Below, one piece after another: positions 8,239 to 16,551 of a DNA stretch of 64,000 nucleotides. Positions within the stretch are counted from its first letter, which is position 1; the number at the start of each line of letters is the position of its first letter. The DNA comes from Micrococcaceae bacterium Sec5.1. Its GTDB lineage: Bacteria > Actinomycetota > Actinomycetes > Actinomycetales > Micrococcaceae. The position numbers and the translations under genes are program-made. The stretch covers positions 2,976,001-3,040,000 of the forward strand of contig CP143430.1 of assembly GCA_039636795.1 (NCBI GenBank), read 5' to 3'. The notes under the pieces were generated by a model. The model had not been told where the DNA came from and searched no databases. It saw only the letters and a list, made by a program, of their open reading frames with translations.

Positions 8239-8316
8239 AAAATGTGGCAAGTGCACGGTTTTAGAGTAGCAGGACATAGGAACTTTTCTAAAAATGTAGC
8301 GCATGCACTGTTTTTG
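8239..8316. promoter_or_regulatory. Divergent promoter region with two direct operator repeats
   Basis: Two 26-bp copies (8239-8264 and 8291-8316) share AAAATGT, GC, TGCAC and GTTTT at equal spacing, with only six differences. They start exactly 52 bp apart, five helical turns. They fill the gap between the divergent glycosidase and MFS genes. The TetR gene directly behind the MFS gene is the best candidate binder. Promoter hexamers were not assigned. Confidence 0.6.
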
Positions 8317-8367
8317 AGCTAACGTCTTCCTTGTCGGACCTTCGTCCCATGCAAAGGAGCATCCCCA

Positions 8368-9615
8368 ATGGCAATAACTTCCTCAGCCCCAGGCCAGTCT
8401 CAGGACGCCGTGCCGGCCCCACGACTAGGGCGCCTCGGGCCACTTCTCTTCCTGGCGCATGCTGGCTGGATGCTACCGTTCAGTGCTGCTGGCGCCCTTA
8501 TCCCCGCCCTGATGGCCCAGATTGATCCCGATCAAAAGGTCGCACTCTATGCCACGCTGGCAGCGGCCGGATCGATCGCCAGCATGATAGCGACCATCGT
8601 TTTCGGTGCCTTGTCAGATCGGACACGTAGCCGTTTCGGACGGCGAAATCCTTGGATTGCAAGCGGTGGAATCGTGCTCGGCCTTGCCGCCACGATGATG
8701 TCGTTCACGAGCGAGTTTGCCATCCTGGTTGTTCTCTGGGTTGTGCTTCAGATCGGGCTTGCTGTCGTCCTCGCTCCGCTGTTCGCCGTGCTGCCCGAAC
8801 GAGTGAGCGCCAAGAACCTCGGGAAGGCCTCCACCCTCATCGGACTCGGTCAGCTGCTGGCGCAGAGTCTGGGCGCGATCGTTGGTGGCGCTTACATCAT
8901 GATGCCGAGGGAGGGACTCCGTTGGCTGCCGTGGCTCATAGCCGTGGCAATGATCATCTTTGTCCTCCTCTCGCGTGAGAAGGACAACCGCGACGTCGCA
9001 CGCGAACCCCTGTCTATTGGCGCACTGTTGCGCGGCTTCGTTCCGCCAAAGGACAGAGATTTCCTTCTCGCCCTCATCGGCCGTTTCCTTCTTCTCCTGT
9101 CGTTCATGATGGTCTTGCTGTACCAACTCTTCGTCCTCACTGACTACATCGGACTCGATATTTCCGAGGCGGGCGGTGTTATCGGGACGGGCGGCGTGAT
9201 CATGGCCGTCTCCTCTGGAATCGCCACGCTGATCTCGGGACCACTCTCGGACAAGATCAGGCGGCGCAAACCAGTCGTCATCGTCGCTTCGTTGGTTTTC
9301 GCCGCAGCCGAACTTCCGCTCGTCTTTGCCGCCGACCTTAGTGCCTTCTACCTGTTCCTGGCCGTCGGGGGTTTCGCCTACGGAATGTATATCGCCGTCG
9401 ACCAAGCGCTACTCGCTGAAGTTCTCCCGGACGCCGAGAACCAAGGCAAGGACATGGGCATCCTGAACATTGCCAATACTGGACCCCAGATCATTGCCCC
9501 GATCGTCGCCGGGATAGTCGTATCGATCGCAGGATTCCAACTGGTGTTCGGGATGGCGGTTGCGCTAGCGGTTCTGGCAGCGGTGGTACTGGTTCCGATT
9601 CGCCGCGTCCGATGA
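8368..9615 (+). CDS. MFS transporter, probable sugar or glycoside importer
   Basis: 415 residues with about 12 hydrophobic segments. The MFS loop 2-3 motif is visible as GALSDRTRSRFGRRNPWIASGG, and its symmetry mate as GPLSDKIRRRKPVVI in the second half. This form of the motif (SDRTRSRFGRRNPW) is common in the GPH/sugar-type MFS group. A strong AAGGAG site precedes the ATG. Placement opposite a GH35-like galactosidase and before a TetR regulator suggests uptake of a galactoside or plant glycoside, with hydrolysis inside the cell. Direction and substrate are inferred from context. Confidence 0.88.
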   Translation: MAITSSAPGQSQDAVPAPRLGRLGPLLFLAHAGWMLPFSAAGALIPALMAQIDPDQKVALYATLAAAGSIASMIATIVFGALSDRTRSRFGRRNPWIASGGIVLGLAATMMSFTSEFAILVVLWVVLQIGLAVVLAPLFAVLPERVSAKNLGKASTLIGLGQLLAQSLGAIVGGAYIMMPREGLRWLPWLIAVAMIIFVLLSREKDNRDVAREPLSIGALLRGFVPPKDRDFLLALIGRFLLLLSFMMVLLYQLFVLTDYIGLDISEAGGVIGTGGVIMAVSSGIATLISGPLSDKIRRRKPVVIVASLVFAAAELPLVFAADLSAFYLFLAVGGFAYGMYIAVDQALLAEVLPDAENQGKDMGILNIANTGPQIIAPIVAGIVVSIAGFQLVFGMAVALAVLAAVVLVPIRRVR

Positions 9616-9671
9616 CAGTAGACGGGGGGTCTGCCACCTGGTTGACCCCCCGGTCCGCGTAGCATTGCCAC

Positions 9672-10289
9672 GTGACTACATCCGCTACGCCGACCCCCAA
9701 AAGAGCTACCCGCGGCAGCTACGCGAAAACGGAAGCCCGCCGGCGGCAAATCATCGAAGCCGCCACCGTCGAGTTCGCCACCCGCGGTTACACAGGTGGC
9801 TCTCTCCGGGAAATCGCAAAGGCCCTTTCGTTAAGCTTCACAGGCTTGATGCACCATTTTCCGAGCAAGGAACTGCTCCTCGAAGCCGTGCTTGAGCACG
9901 CGGACCAGTTAGCTGCCAGCGAGTTCGAACGCCGTCGACTTGCCGACGGTCTCCTCGAGGCGATCCTTTGGCTGGCGGAATATAACCTCGGGCATCCCCA
10001 GCTGCTCCGCCTCCTGGCCGTCCTCAGTGCGGAAGCATCGTCGCCGGGGCACCCTGCGCACGGATGGTTCACAACCCGATATGCGAACCTCCGGCAGGCC
10101 TTCACGGCGCATATTCGCGAGGATCAGGCTAAAGGACTCATCGATACAAGCTGTAATGCTGAGCTCGCCGCTGCCTCCATCGTGGCCAGCTGGGACGGGA
10201 CCCAGCTTCAGTGGCTCATCGATCCAGACTTTGACATGATGCCCGCCTTTAGCCACTCAATCCGGACCGCGCTGCGCGGCATGGCGTAA
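9672..10289 (+). CDS. TetR-family transcriptional regulator
   Basis: 205 residues starting at GTG 9672. The N-terminal helix-turn-helix reads RRRQIIEAATVEFATRGYTGGS, then LREIAKALSLSFTGLMHHFPSKELLLEAV. The C-terminal ligand domain is variable, as usual. It follows the MFS gene by 56 bp and is probably co-transcribed. The two 26-bp repeats in the MFS/glycosidase gap are its likely operators, giving substrate-inducible control of uptake and hydrolysis. Confidence 0.92.
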   Translation: MTTSATPTPKRATRGSYAKTEARRRQIIEAATVEFATRGYTGGSLREIAKALSLSFTGLMHHFPSKELLLEAVLEHADQLAASEFERRRLADGLLEAILWLAEYNLGHPQLLRLLAVLSAEASSPGHPAHGWFTTRYANLRQAFTAHIREDQAKGLIDTSCNAELAAASIVASWDGTQLQWLIDPDFDMMPAFSHSIRTALRGMA

Positions 10290-10317
10290 AGCCCATCACA
10301 AGGTATTCCCGGATTGG

Positions 10318-10992
10318 TCAGCCCGTGGTTCCGGTGTCATCATGCGCCGAGCCGACGGGCTTGGACTCCGGGGATCCGCGTTGGCGAAGGTAAATCGACA
10401 GGACCACCATGGATCCGACCGCAAGGAACTCCGACTGCCAGTTCTGCAGGGTACGGTTCCAAAAGTCAGGGGACACCAGGTATTCGGCCCATGAAAGGGG
10501 CTCTTGGAAGTTGCGCAGTTGCTCTTCATTGAGGGCGATGTGACCTGCGATGGACTGGACCAGCCACGACAGGATAAAAATCAATCCCATGGTTCCAGCA
10601 AGTGAGTTTGAGAAAGCGGTGAGGCGCCAACCTTTGGCCTTGGCCCATGCGGGGGACTTGGCATTGGCATGCTCGCCAACGAGTTGTTCTTCGTCGGATT
10701 CCAGGCCGGGTTTGTCCAGCTCTTTTGATTCCGGCGAGCCCTTCTGAAGCAGCCAGATGGTGGCTGTGATGTAAAGGAGAAACTGCAGGTACTCCGACTG
10801 CCAGTTTTCTGACACGTCAACGGCGAAGCTGGAAGAAGTGATGTATTGGGTGAAACTGATTTCATCAAGGCCGGCGGTGAGTTGACCTTCGTTGAAGACG
10901 GCCTGTCCAGTAATGGCTTGACCCGCCAAGGCCAGAATGAAGATCAGACCGAAAAATAGACTCAGTCCGTTGTTCCTCAAAGCTGTTTTCAC
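10318..10992 (-). CDS. DUF6766-like membrane protein with internal duplication
   Basis: 224 residues from a GTG start, with four hydrophobic helices. The protein is an internal tandem duplication. Residues about 10-85 and 135-212 align, with LFFGLIFILALAGQAITGQ matching GTMGLIFILSWLVQSIAGH, then FNEGQL/LNEEQL, ENWQSEYLQF/QNWQSEFLAV and LLQKGSPESKEL/LRQRGSPESKPV. A charged linker (about residues 90-130) separates the halves. This matches the small actinobacterial and proteobacterial membrane family annotated DUF6766, whose function is unknown. It is the last gene of a three-gene unit with a 27-residue membrane peptide and a lipoprotein. Confidence 0.85.
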   Translation of the reverse strand: MKTALRNNGLSLFFGLIFILALAGQAITGQAVFNEGQLTAGLDEISFTQYITSSSFAVDVSENWQSEYLQFLLYITATIWLLQKGSPESKELDKPGLESDEEQLVGEHANAKSPAWAKAKGWRLTAFSNSLAGTMGLIFILSWLVQSIAGHIALNEEQLRNFQEPLSWAEYLVSPDFWNRTLQNWQSEFLAVGSMVVLSIYLRQRGSPESKPVGSAHDDTGTTG

Positions 10993-11000
10993 GTCGCCCC

Positions 11001-11084
11001 CTATCCGTGAACCAGTCCAACGGCGGCCATATAGGCAAGCCCGCCGAAGATGAGAATGAGATAGAGAGTAAAGACCACACGCAT
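11001..11084 (-). CDS. 27-residue single-span membrane peptide
   Basis: A short gene with ATG at 11084 and TAG at 11003-11001. The product is MRVVFTLYLILIFGGLAYMA followed by AVGLVHG: one hydrophobic helix with a basic N-terminus (inside) and short tail. A consensus GGAGG lies 9 nt before the ATG, inside the last codons of the upstream lipoprotein gene, whose stop is only 2 nt away. The DUF6766-like gene begins 8 nt after its stop. The tight packing and perfect ribosome site are the evidence that it is translated. It may assist or regulate the membrane protein encoded next; this is inference. Confidence 0.7.
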   Translation of the reverse strand: MRVVFTLYLILIFGGLAYMAAVGLVHG

Positions 11085-11086
11085 TG

Positions 11087-11482
11087 CTATCTGCCTCCTA
11101 CTTCACAGGAATAGGGGGTTTCCTCCCTCGGCGTGCATCCGGCAGCAGTCACACGCCAAGTTGAGCCGGAAACAGCCACGAAAACCGCATCCCCCTCGAA
11201 CTCCACCAACGCTTCCCGGCCATAGGCTTCGGTTTTGACCACTTGGCCGGGGACTCGAAGATGTACGGACGCCAAGTGGGACTGGCAGTCATCGCCATTC
11301 TGCTCTTCCGACTTTTCCCGGATCGTGGGCTGGAGCAAATCGCATGCAGCGGCCCAGTTCGAGGCATCCACGGCACGATGGAAATCCTCCGCGACCTTGG
11401 TTGCGCCTGCAGTGTCTACGGCGCAGCCTGTTGCAGTCAGAAGGAGAAGGGTGGCGGCAGTGGCGGGGAATATTCTGCGCAT
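11087..11482 (-). CDS. Small secreted lipoprotein of unknown function
   Basis: About 131 residues from the ATG at 11482. A signal peptide MRRIFPATAATLLLLTATGC ends in a lipobox (TATGC), so the mature protein would be a membrane-anchored lipoprotein starting at Cys20. The mature part has an NTF2-like feel (KVAEDFHRAVDASNWAAACDLL, then QPTIREKS) with four further cysteines, possibly two disulphides. The reading frame is open upstream to 11566, but the signal peptide fixes the start. It is the first gene of the envelope trio with the 27-residue peptide and the DUF6766-like protein. No family name can be given with confidence. Confidence 0.8.
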   Translation of the reverse strand: MRRIFPATAATLLLLTATGCAVDTAGATKVAEDFHRAVDASNWAAACDLLQPTIREKSEEQNGDDCQSHLASVHLRVPGQVVKTEAYGREALVEFEGDAVFVAVSGSTWRVTAAGCTPREETPYSCEVGGR

Positions 11483-11612
11483 GGGGCCCAGCTTAAGAGA
11501 CTGGGCCAGCCAACCGTAGCTTCGACATCCGCCCATGCGTTCCTCCCCGCCACCGACACTAAGCAACCTGATGATCTGGTATGGCTTCAGTGTAAACCAA
11601 GGGACTGCTTAG

Positions 11613-14600
11613 CTACTCGTGGTGAAGGAACTCCACTTCTGCCAGGTTGGTGTTGCCGCCGTGTTCGTCGAGCACCCTGACCTGGGCGTAGTCAACCCGT
11701 TGGGGAAGGCTGAAGGCGTACCAGTCGGCCGCAGACATGCCAGTGATCGTCAGGAATGTCTGCCACGTGGCGCCGCCATCGTTGGATCCCTGGACAACAG
11801 TTCCATTTCCGCGGGTCACAAAGCCGGCTCGCGGGTACACGCGGACGATGTCGGCGGTAATGCGCGTCGCATCGGTCGGCTTTACCGTCACCCAGCCATT
11901 CGCCGTCGTGGTGTCCGTGTACGTGGTGGTGTTGTGGTCGAACATCTTCCAGGCGTTCTCTTGCGTGGTGCCTGTTCCGGGCCATGCCCGGGTGGAGGCG
12001 TTCACCCAGCCTTGAACCACCGGTACCCGTTGTATCGCGGTGTTCCACAGGGCAAGCCGGCTGTTATCGGTGGTGGCGGTGATTGTCGTCCCGGTCTTAC
12101 CGGAGGCAGTCTGATAGTCCACGGTGAACTGTACGTCACGGCCGTATCCGACGTCGTTGGGCAGTTGCGCGGTGGCCTTCCAGTTGATCCCGTCGGCAGA
12201 TGTGGCGATCGCAGCTTGTCCCTCGACGACGACCTTCAGTTCGGACAGCGGCTCATTTGCGACGGCGTTGAACGTCACCGTGTCACCGTTGGTCGCCAGA
12301 CTCTTGTCCGGGTTGGAGGTGGAGATGGACAGGGAGGAAACAGCCATTGCCATCTCGTGCCGTTCCCCTTGGATATGGAACTCGCTGAAGGAAGAGATGC
12401 CGGGGTATGCGGGATCAGTAGCCACGCCGGGGTGATCCACCTGGACTTTGAAATAGCGGAACGTCTGCCCCGCGACATCTGCCCGCACGGGGATGGTCTC
12501 CATCGCGAAGCCACTGGCCGTTGTGTCGGTGGTTTCACGTTCGGTCAACAGAGTCCAAGTTCGTCCGTCGCGGGAACCGTAGACATTTGCCCCTTGGGAA
12601 CGATTGGCGAAGTTGTACCGGGCTTGAATGCCGAACGATTTCGCTGAAACCTGGAAGCCTTGTCCGAAGTCGACGGTGAACGGCGCGCGCAGGTCTCCAG
12701 TGGTGGTGTCGAAGCTTCCGTCCAGGAGATTCCTGGGCTGAACGGTTGCCGGGTCGGTGGTGACGAGTCCGCGGTAGTCGATGGACCCGTCGCTCGCCAG
12801 ACGGGGTGTCAAGAGTTTGAGCGCCTTGACAGCATCCTGGAGACGAACGAGCTGATCGAGGAAGCCTCCGTCGTCGGCCGTATCAATGGCTGAACGGACC
12901 TCGGCCCGAACCTTTTCAAAGGCTGCAAACGACGGCGTTTCATAAACGGCAGTGGGATCGAAACCCGTCAATGCGGTGTCGACGGCGGCCTGCCGGTTCG
13001 CTGCAATGATCACTTTTGCCGGACGCGTCGCCACGGAGATACCGTCATCTGCAGTGACCTGGAACGTGTGTTCGCCAACTGCTGTGGTTGGTGCGGCCCA
13101 TGTGAGTTGGCCTGTGGCGGGATCCAGCCCGGCACCGGCCGGCAGACCGACAGCGGAGTATTGGAGCGCCTCCCCGCCGGCATCGGTTGCAGCGAGCGAG
13201 CGTGAGAGTTCTGCTCCTGCCAACCCGATGAGGGGAGTGGTGGTGTCCTTGGGGAACTGCGGAATGGTCAGTTGCGTCTTGGCTTCGAGGTTCACGTAGT
13301 CAAAGTCGACTTGTGTATCCTCAGCTCCGCTCATGACGGTGAAGTACGCCAGGTTCTCGCCACCAAGGCTCATGCCGGTCAGTTTCTCAGCGTCAACGTC
13401 ATAGGTAACGTAGCGCCACTGACCGCGGGTATCGGGAAGGGGGACGGAGAGCCGGTTTGCCTGGTCCTTACCGATGGCCAGGGTTGCGGGGCCGTTGGTG
13501 CGGAACTGGACGCCAACGGGGCTATATCCGCTTTGGCTCACATACATGAGGGTTCGCACTGCGATCGTGCGGCCCTTGCCGGTCGCATTGACCTGAACAT
13601 ACGTTCGTCCGTCTTCGTTCAGGACCTTGAGCTTCTTACCATCCGTTGCCGAGCTTCGCGTCTCCATCTGTACTTTGGCATCTGTGGCGACGGGCCGGGC
13701 CTGGCCGGCAACTGAGGGCGGCAGGGACAGCCAGAACTCCGGGCTGTAATCGGGGTTACTTTCCCAGGAGTTGTAGGCGCCGACGCCCCAGAAGAACTTT
13801 GGCCCGTCCGCCTTGGCGTGCAGCTCGGCGACATAGGGCGCCTCACGTTCAACATCCACGCCAAGCTGGTACTTGTAGACGTTGTAGAGCTCATCAATGG
13901 GGTTATAGATGCGGCCGCGATATGCCTCAGAGATTCGGCCCGGTCCGCCGGTGGTATCGATCCATGGAGTGTCGTAGCCGAGCATATAACCAGTGAAAGC
14001 GTTCGCGGCCATGAGCAGACGGTTACCAAGGAATTTGTAGGGCGAGACTGCGTTCGGAGCCGTGGACACTGTGCCGGCAGTCGGATCCACTTTGGTCCCC
14101 TGGATTGTCAGGAACCGCGCGATTGCCCCCGTGGCGTTGATGCCGTCTCCGGCGTGGGCCTGGTCCCGGCCCATCTCCTGGTGCTGGACGAAGGAATAGC
14201 CATAGGGATTCAGGGGATCATTGGCTGATATGAGGGGGAACTGGGCTGCGATGGAGCCGTTCTGCTCCGGACGGGACGTGGAAGCGTTGACCGTGTACCA
14301 CTCGACAGCCTCGGAATAGCGGTCACGGTTCCCAGTGAAGATGTATCCAGCGATGGAACCGACCAAGGGATAGGTGTGTTGATTCAGGTAGCGCCAGTTC
14401 GTGTGCAGGAAAGTTTCCGTCATCGGCACGATGAGATTGGTGCTGAGCCTGCTCGTGTCCTGGTCATGCCAGCCCAGGTCGTAGGCCGTGTAGCCGTCCG
14501 GAACACTGGTGGATCGGAAAATTTCGGCTGCCGCGACAAGCCTGTACAGCGGAACGCCGGAGTGGATGTGCGCATCCGGATAGTAGGCGTACTTGGCGGG

Positions 14601-15089
14601 GTCCATATTGGTCCACGTGCGGATAATCCGCATGCCGTTCTCCCTGTACACGGGATCACCTGTGATGACGTAGAGGGTGGCCTGTGTGTAGGCGCCGAAC
14701 GCGTCCCGGATGAGTTTGCTCTGTACCCCTTGGGAGTTGAAGGCCGTGGTGCCCGGCTGGTCAATGATGCTGCTGGAATTTGAGGAGCGGAAGTCCCGCG
14801 CTGCAAATGACGTCTCTGCCATCGCAGCGTAGTAGCTCTTCCACGGTTCCGTGCCCGCCTTAACCATGGAGCGGGCGTTGCGCAGGCTATCGGCGCTCAC
14901 GCCAATTCCAGGGTGGACGAAGCCACTCGCGTCCACGCTTTCGGTAATGGTCACCTCCTGCCCGGAATCCGCAACGGCCGGGGCCACGCCACCAAAGACG
15001 GGGATGCCTCCGGCCGGTGCAATGAGGGCGACGGCGGCGCCAAGCGCAAGCACGCGGGCCCACCGCCTTACAGTTTGAGGATGCTTCAT
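11613..15089 (-). CDS. Secreted multidomain alginate-lyase-like polysaccharide lyase with two discoidin domains
   Basis: 1158 residues. The ATG at 15089 follows AGGAGG at ideal distance; the upstream extension is rejected. A signal peptide (about residues 1-41, AxA-type end) indicates export. Residues about 60-400 form an alpha-toroid lyase domain of the alginate-lyase family: HPGIGVSADSL at the start, NWRYLNQHTYPLVG, and PYGYSFVQHQEMGRDQAHA (about residue 310), which holds the catalytic His/Arg-type motif. A beta-rich segment follows, then an Ig-like He_PIG repeat (LPAGAGLDPATGQLTW, about residue 650), a helical linker, an F5/8C-like domain (about 785-905), and a second one at the C-terminus (about 1016-1158). 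There is no LPXTG anchor. Predicted role: extracellular depolymerisation of an acidic polysaccharide, with the discoidin domains binding glycan. Whether alginate is the substrate is uncertain. Confidence 0.85.
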   Translation of the reverse strand: MKHPQTVRRWARVLALGAAVALIAPAGGIPVFGGVAPAVADSGQEVTITESVDASGFVHPGIGVSADSLRNARSMVKAGTEPWKSYYAAMAETSFAARDFRSSNSSSIIDQPGTTAFNSQGVQSKLIRDAFGAYTQATLYVITGDPVYRENGMRIIRTWTNMDPAKYAYYPDAHIHSGVPLYRLVAAAEIFRSTSVPDGYTAYDLGWHDQDTSRLSTNLIVPMTETFLHTNWRYLNQHTYPLVGSIAGYIFTGNRDRYSEAVEWYTVNASTSRPEQNGSIAAQFPLISANDPLNPYGYSFVQHQEMGRDQAHAGDGINATGAIARFLTIQGTKVDPTAGTVSTAPNAVSPYKFLGNRLLMAANAFTGYMLGYDTPWIDTTGGPGRISEAYRGRIYNPIDELYNVYKYQLGVDVEREAPYVAELHAKADGPKFFWGVGAYNSWESNPDYSPEFWLSLPPSVAGQARPVATDAKVQMETRSSATDGKKLKVLNEDGRTYVQVNATGKGRTIAVRTLMYVSQSGYSPVGVQFRTNGPATLAIGKDQANRLSVPLPDTRGQWRYVTYDVDAEKLTGMSLGGENLAYFTVMSGAEDTQVDFDYVNLEAKTQLTIPQFPKDTTTPLIGLAGAELSRSLAATDAGGEALQYSAVGLPAGAGLDPATGQLTWAAPTTAVGEHTFQVTADDGISVATRPAKVIIAANRQAAVDTALTGFDPTAVYETPSFAAFEKVRAEVRSAIDTADDGGFLDQLVRLQDAVKALKLLTPRLASDGSIDYRGLVTTDPATVQPRNLLDGSFDTTTGDLRAPFTVDFGQGFQVSAKSFGIQARYNFANRSQGANVYGSRDGRTWTLLTERETTDTTASGFAMETIPVRADVAGQTFRYFKVQVDHPGVATDPAYPGISSFSEFHIQGERHEMAMAVSSLSISTSNPDKSLATNGDTVTFNAVANEPLSELKVVVEGQAAIATSADGINWKATAQLPNDVGYGRDVQFTVDYQTASGKTGTTITATTDNSRLALWNTAIQRVPVVQGWVNASTRAWPGTGTTQENAWKMFDHNTTTYTDTTTANGWVTVKPTDATRITADIVRVYPRAGFVTRGNGTVVQGSNDGGATWQTFLTITGMSAADWYAFSLPQRVDYAQVRVLDEHGGNTNLAEVEFLHHE

Positions 15090-15555
15090 CGTCCTCCTGG
15101 ATCGATAAGTAATGAGAGTGATGTGGTGCAGTTCTGGCGTGGACATTTCGCCTGCCGCTTGGGGTAGGCCCAGGACACGAAAGGGCCAGGCGGGGTATTC
15201 GCAGACGAGCCGAATTGCGTGTGGCTCGGGACATCGGGCGGATCGGAAAGGTCTTCACCACCGTTCCGGCGGCAGTCAGCCTGCCGCAACGGGTCGAATG
15301 TCGGCAAGCTTAGCTGGGGAGAGTCATTCAGGCAATCGTTTTCCTGAAGCTGCACTGGTGGCATCGCGGAGATCCCCGAGTCGCCTTTACGCCGACTTCG
15401 GGCAGCCTCTTGACAGCCCGTGATTCACGCCGCAGGATAGGGGATAACGTTTTCCTCGCTATCCCTTCCAGCCCTTCGCCAGTACGGAAACATGCCACGG
15501 TGGCATCGTCTCCCATCACTGTGAGTCCCACCTTCTAGAGTCAAGGGAGTGTGCC
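15090..15555. promoter_or_regulatory. Divergent lyase/ABC promoter region with two LacI-type operators
   Basis: This 466-bp gap contains no convincing gene. Operator A (15331-15346) is GGCAATCGTTTTCCTG; operator B (15442-15457) is GGATAACGTTTTCCTC, a near-palindrome with the central CG typical of LacI-family sites. A plausible promoter for the ABC genes is TTGACA at 15410-15415 with CAGGAT at 15433-15438 (17-bp spacing). Operator B lies just downstream of that -10, a repressing position. A third copy is at 28059-28074 near the second lacI gene. Confidence 0.6.
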
Positions 15556-16551
15556 ATGCAACAGCGCATGACCGCCCACAACGAGAACACCGCGGATTAT
15601 GCGGTCTCTGTTCCTAAAGCACGCGCCAAGCTTTCACGAAAACACCGCAGCCGCGGTTCCGGCGTCCTGCTGCTTCTGGCAGCGCCGGGAATCGCCTGGT
15701 TCCTGATTTTTGCCTATGCTCCCATGGCTGGACTGATCGTTGCCTTCAAGAATTTCGATGTCAGCAAAGGGATTTTCAACAGTCCGTGGAGCGGACTGGA
15801 TAATTTCAAGTACTTCATCGAAAGCGGTGATGCTCCCGCCATTGTGCTGAACACTCTTGTCCTCAATGTTCTCTTCCTCGCGGCAACCTTGGGAGCTGGC
15901 CTCGCCCTGGCCATCATGCTCAATGAACTGCGCGCCCGGTTGTTCAAGAAGTTCATGCAGTCCGCGATCTTTTTTCCTTACTTCGTGTCCCCGATAGTGA
16001 TCAGCATCATCCTTCAGGTCATACTTGCCGGCGCAGGCGGCCACGGGGGAGCAGTCAATGACGCGCTGGGATTGTTCAACCTTCCTCAGATCAGTTGGTA
16101 CACAGAACCAGGTCCCTGGCCTTGGATCCTTACCATCGTGAAAGTCTGGCAGCTGGGTGGCTACATGTCGGTCATTTTCCTGGCAGCGATTACCTCTATC
16201 CCCGAGGATGTCTACGAAGCAGCAATGCTCGACGGCGCAACCCGGGCACGGATGGCATTGTCCATCACCCTGCCCCTCTTGAAACCGACGGCCGCCATCC
16301 TGATCGTGCTTGGCGTGGGAAGGATCTTCTACGGAGACTTCGGCACCATCTTTGCCATCATCGGCGACAACGGCACACTGTTCTCCACCACTGACGTGAT
16401 CGACACCTACGTTTTCCGTTCCCTCAGGACCATCGGTGACTTCGGTACCACAGCCGCGATTGGCCTCTTCCAGTCCGTGGTCGGATTCATCCTCGTTACA
16501 GCGGCAGTGCTCATCCAACGCCGCTACTCGAAAGAAAGCAGCATCCTGTGA
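15556..16551 (+). CDS. ABC sugar importer permease, LplB/MalF type
   Basis: 331 residues with six predicted membrane helices after a basic cytoplasmic N-terminus. The permease EAA loop is clear: EDVYEAAMLDGATRARMALS, then ITLPLLKP. The opening APGIAWFLIFAYAPMAGLIVAFKNF resembles the polysaccharide/oligosaccharide LplB-type permeases. It overlaps the next permease gene by 4 bp (GTGA). Predicted role: one half of the membrane channel of an oligosaccharide importer that takes up the products of the secreted lyase. No ATPase gene lies in the locus, so a shared MsmK-like ATPase elsewhere in the genome is expected. Confidence 0.93.
   Translation: MQQRMTAHNENTADYAVSVPKARAKLSRKHRSRGSGVLLLLAAPGIAWFLIFAYAPMAGLIVAFKNFDVSKGIFNSPWSGLDNFKYFIESGDAPAIVLNTLVLNVLFLAATLGAGLALAIMLNELRARLFKKFMQSAIFFPYFVSPIVISIILQVILAGAGGHGGAVNDALGLFNLPQISWYTEPGPWPWILTIVKVWQLGGYMSVIFLAAITSIPEDVYEAAMLDGATRARMALSITLPLLKPTAAILIVLGVGRIFYGDFGTIFAIIGDNGTLFSTTDVIDTYVFRSLRTIGDFGTTAAIGLFQSVVGFILVTAAVLIQRRYSKESSIL

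Noticed and set aside
15112..15423. 103-codon plus-strand frame in the lyase/ABC divergent gap
   Set aside because: Arg/Ser/Pro-rich translation without motif or ribosome site, and it would cover the operator candidates at 15331 and a TTGACA promoter element.
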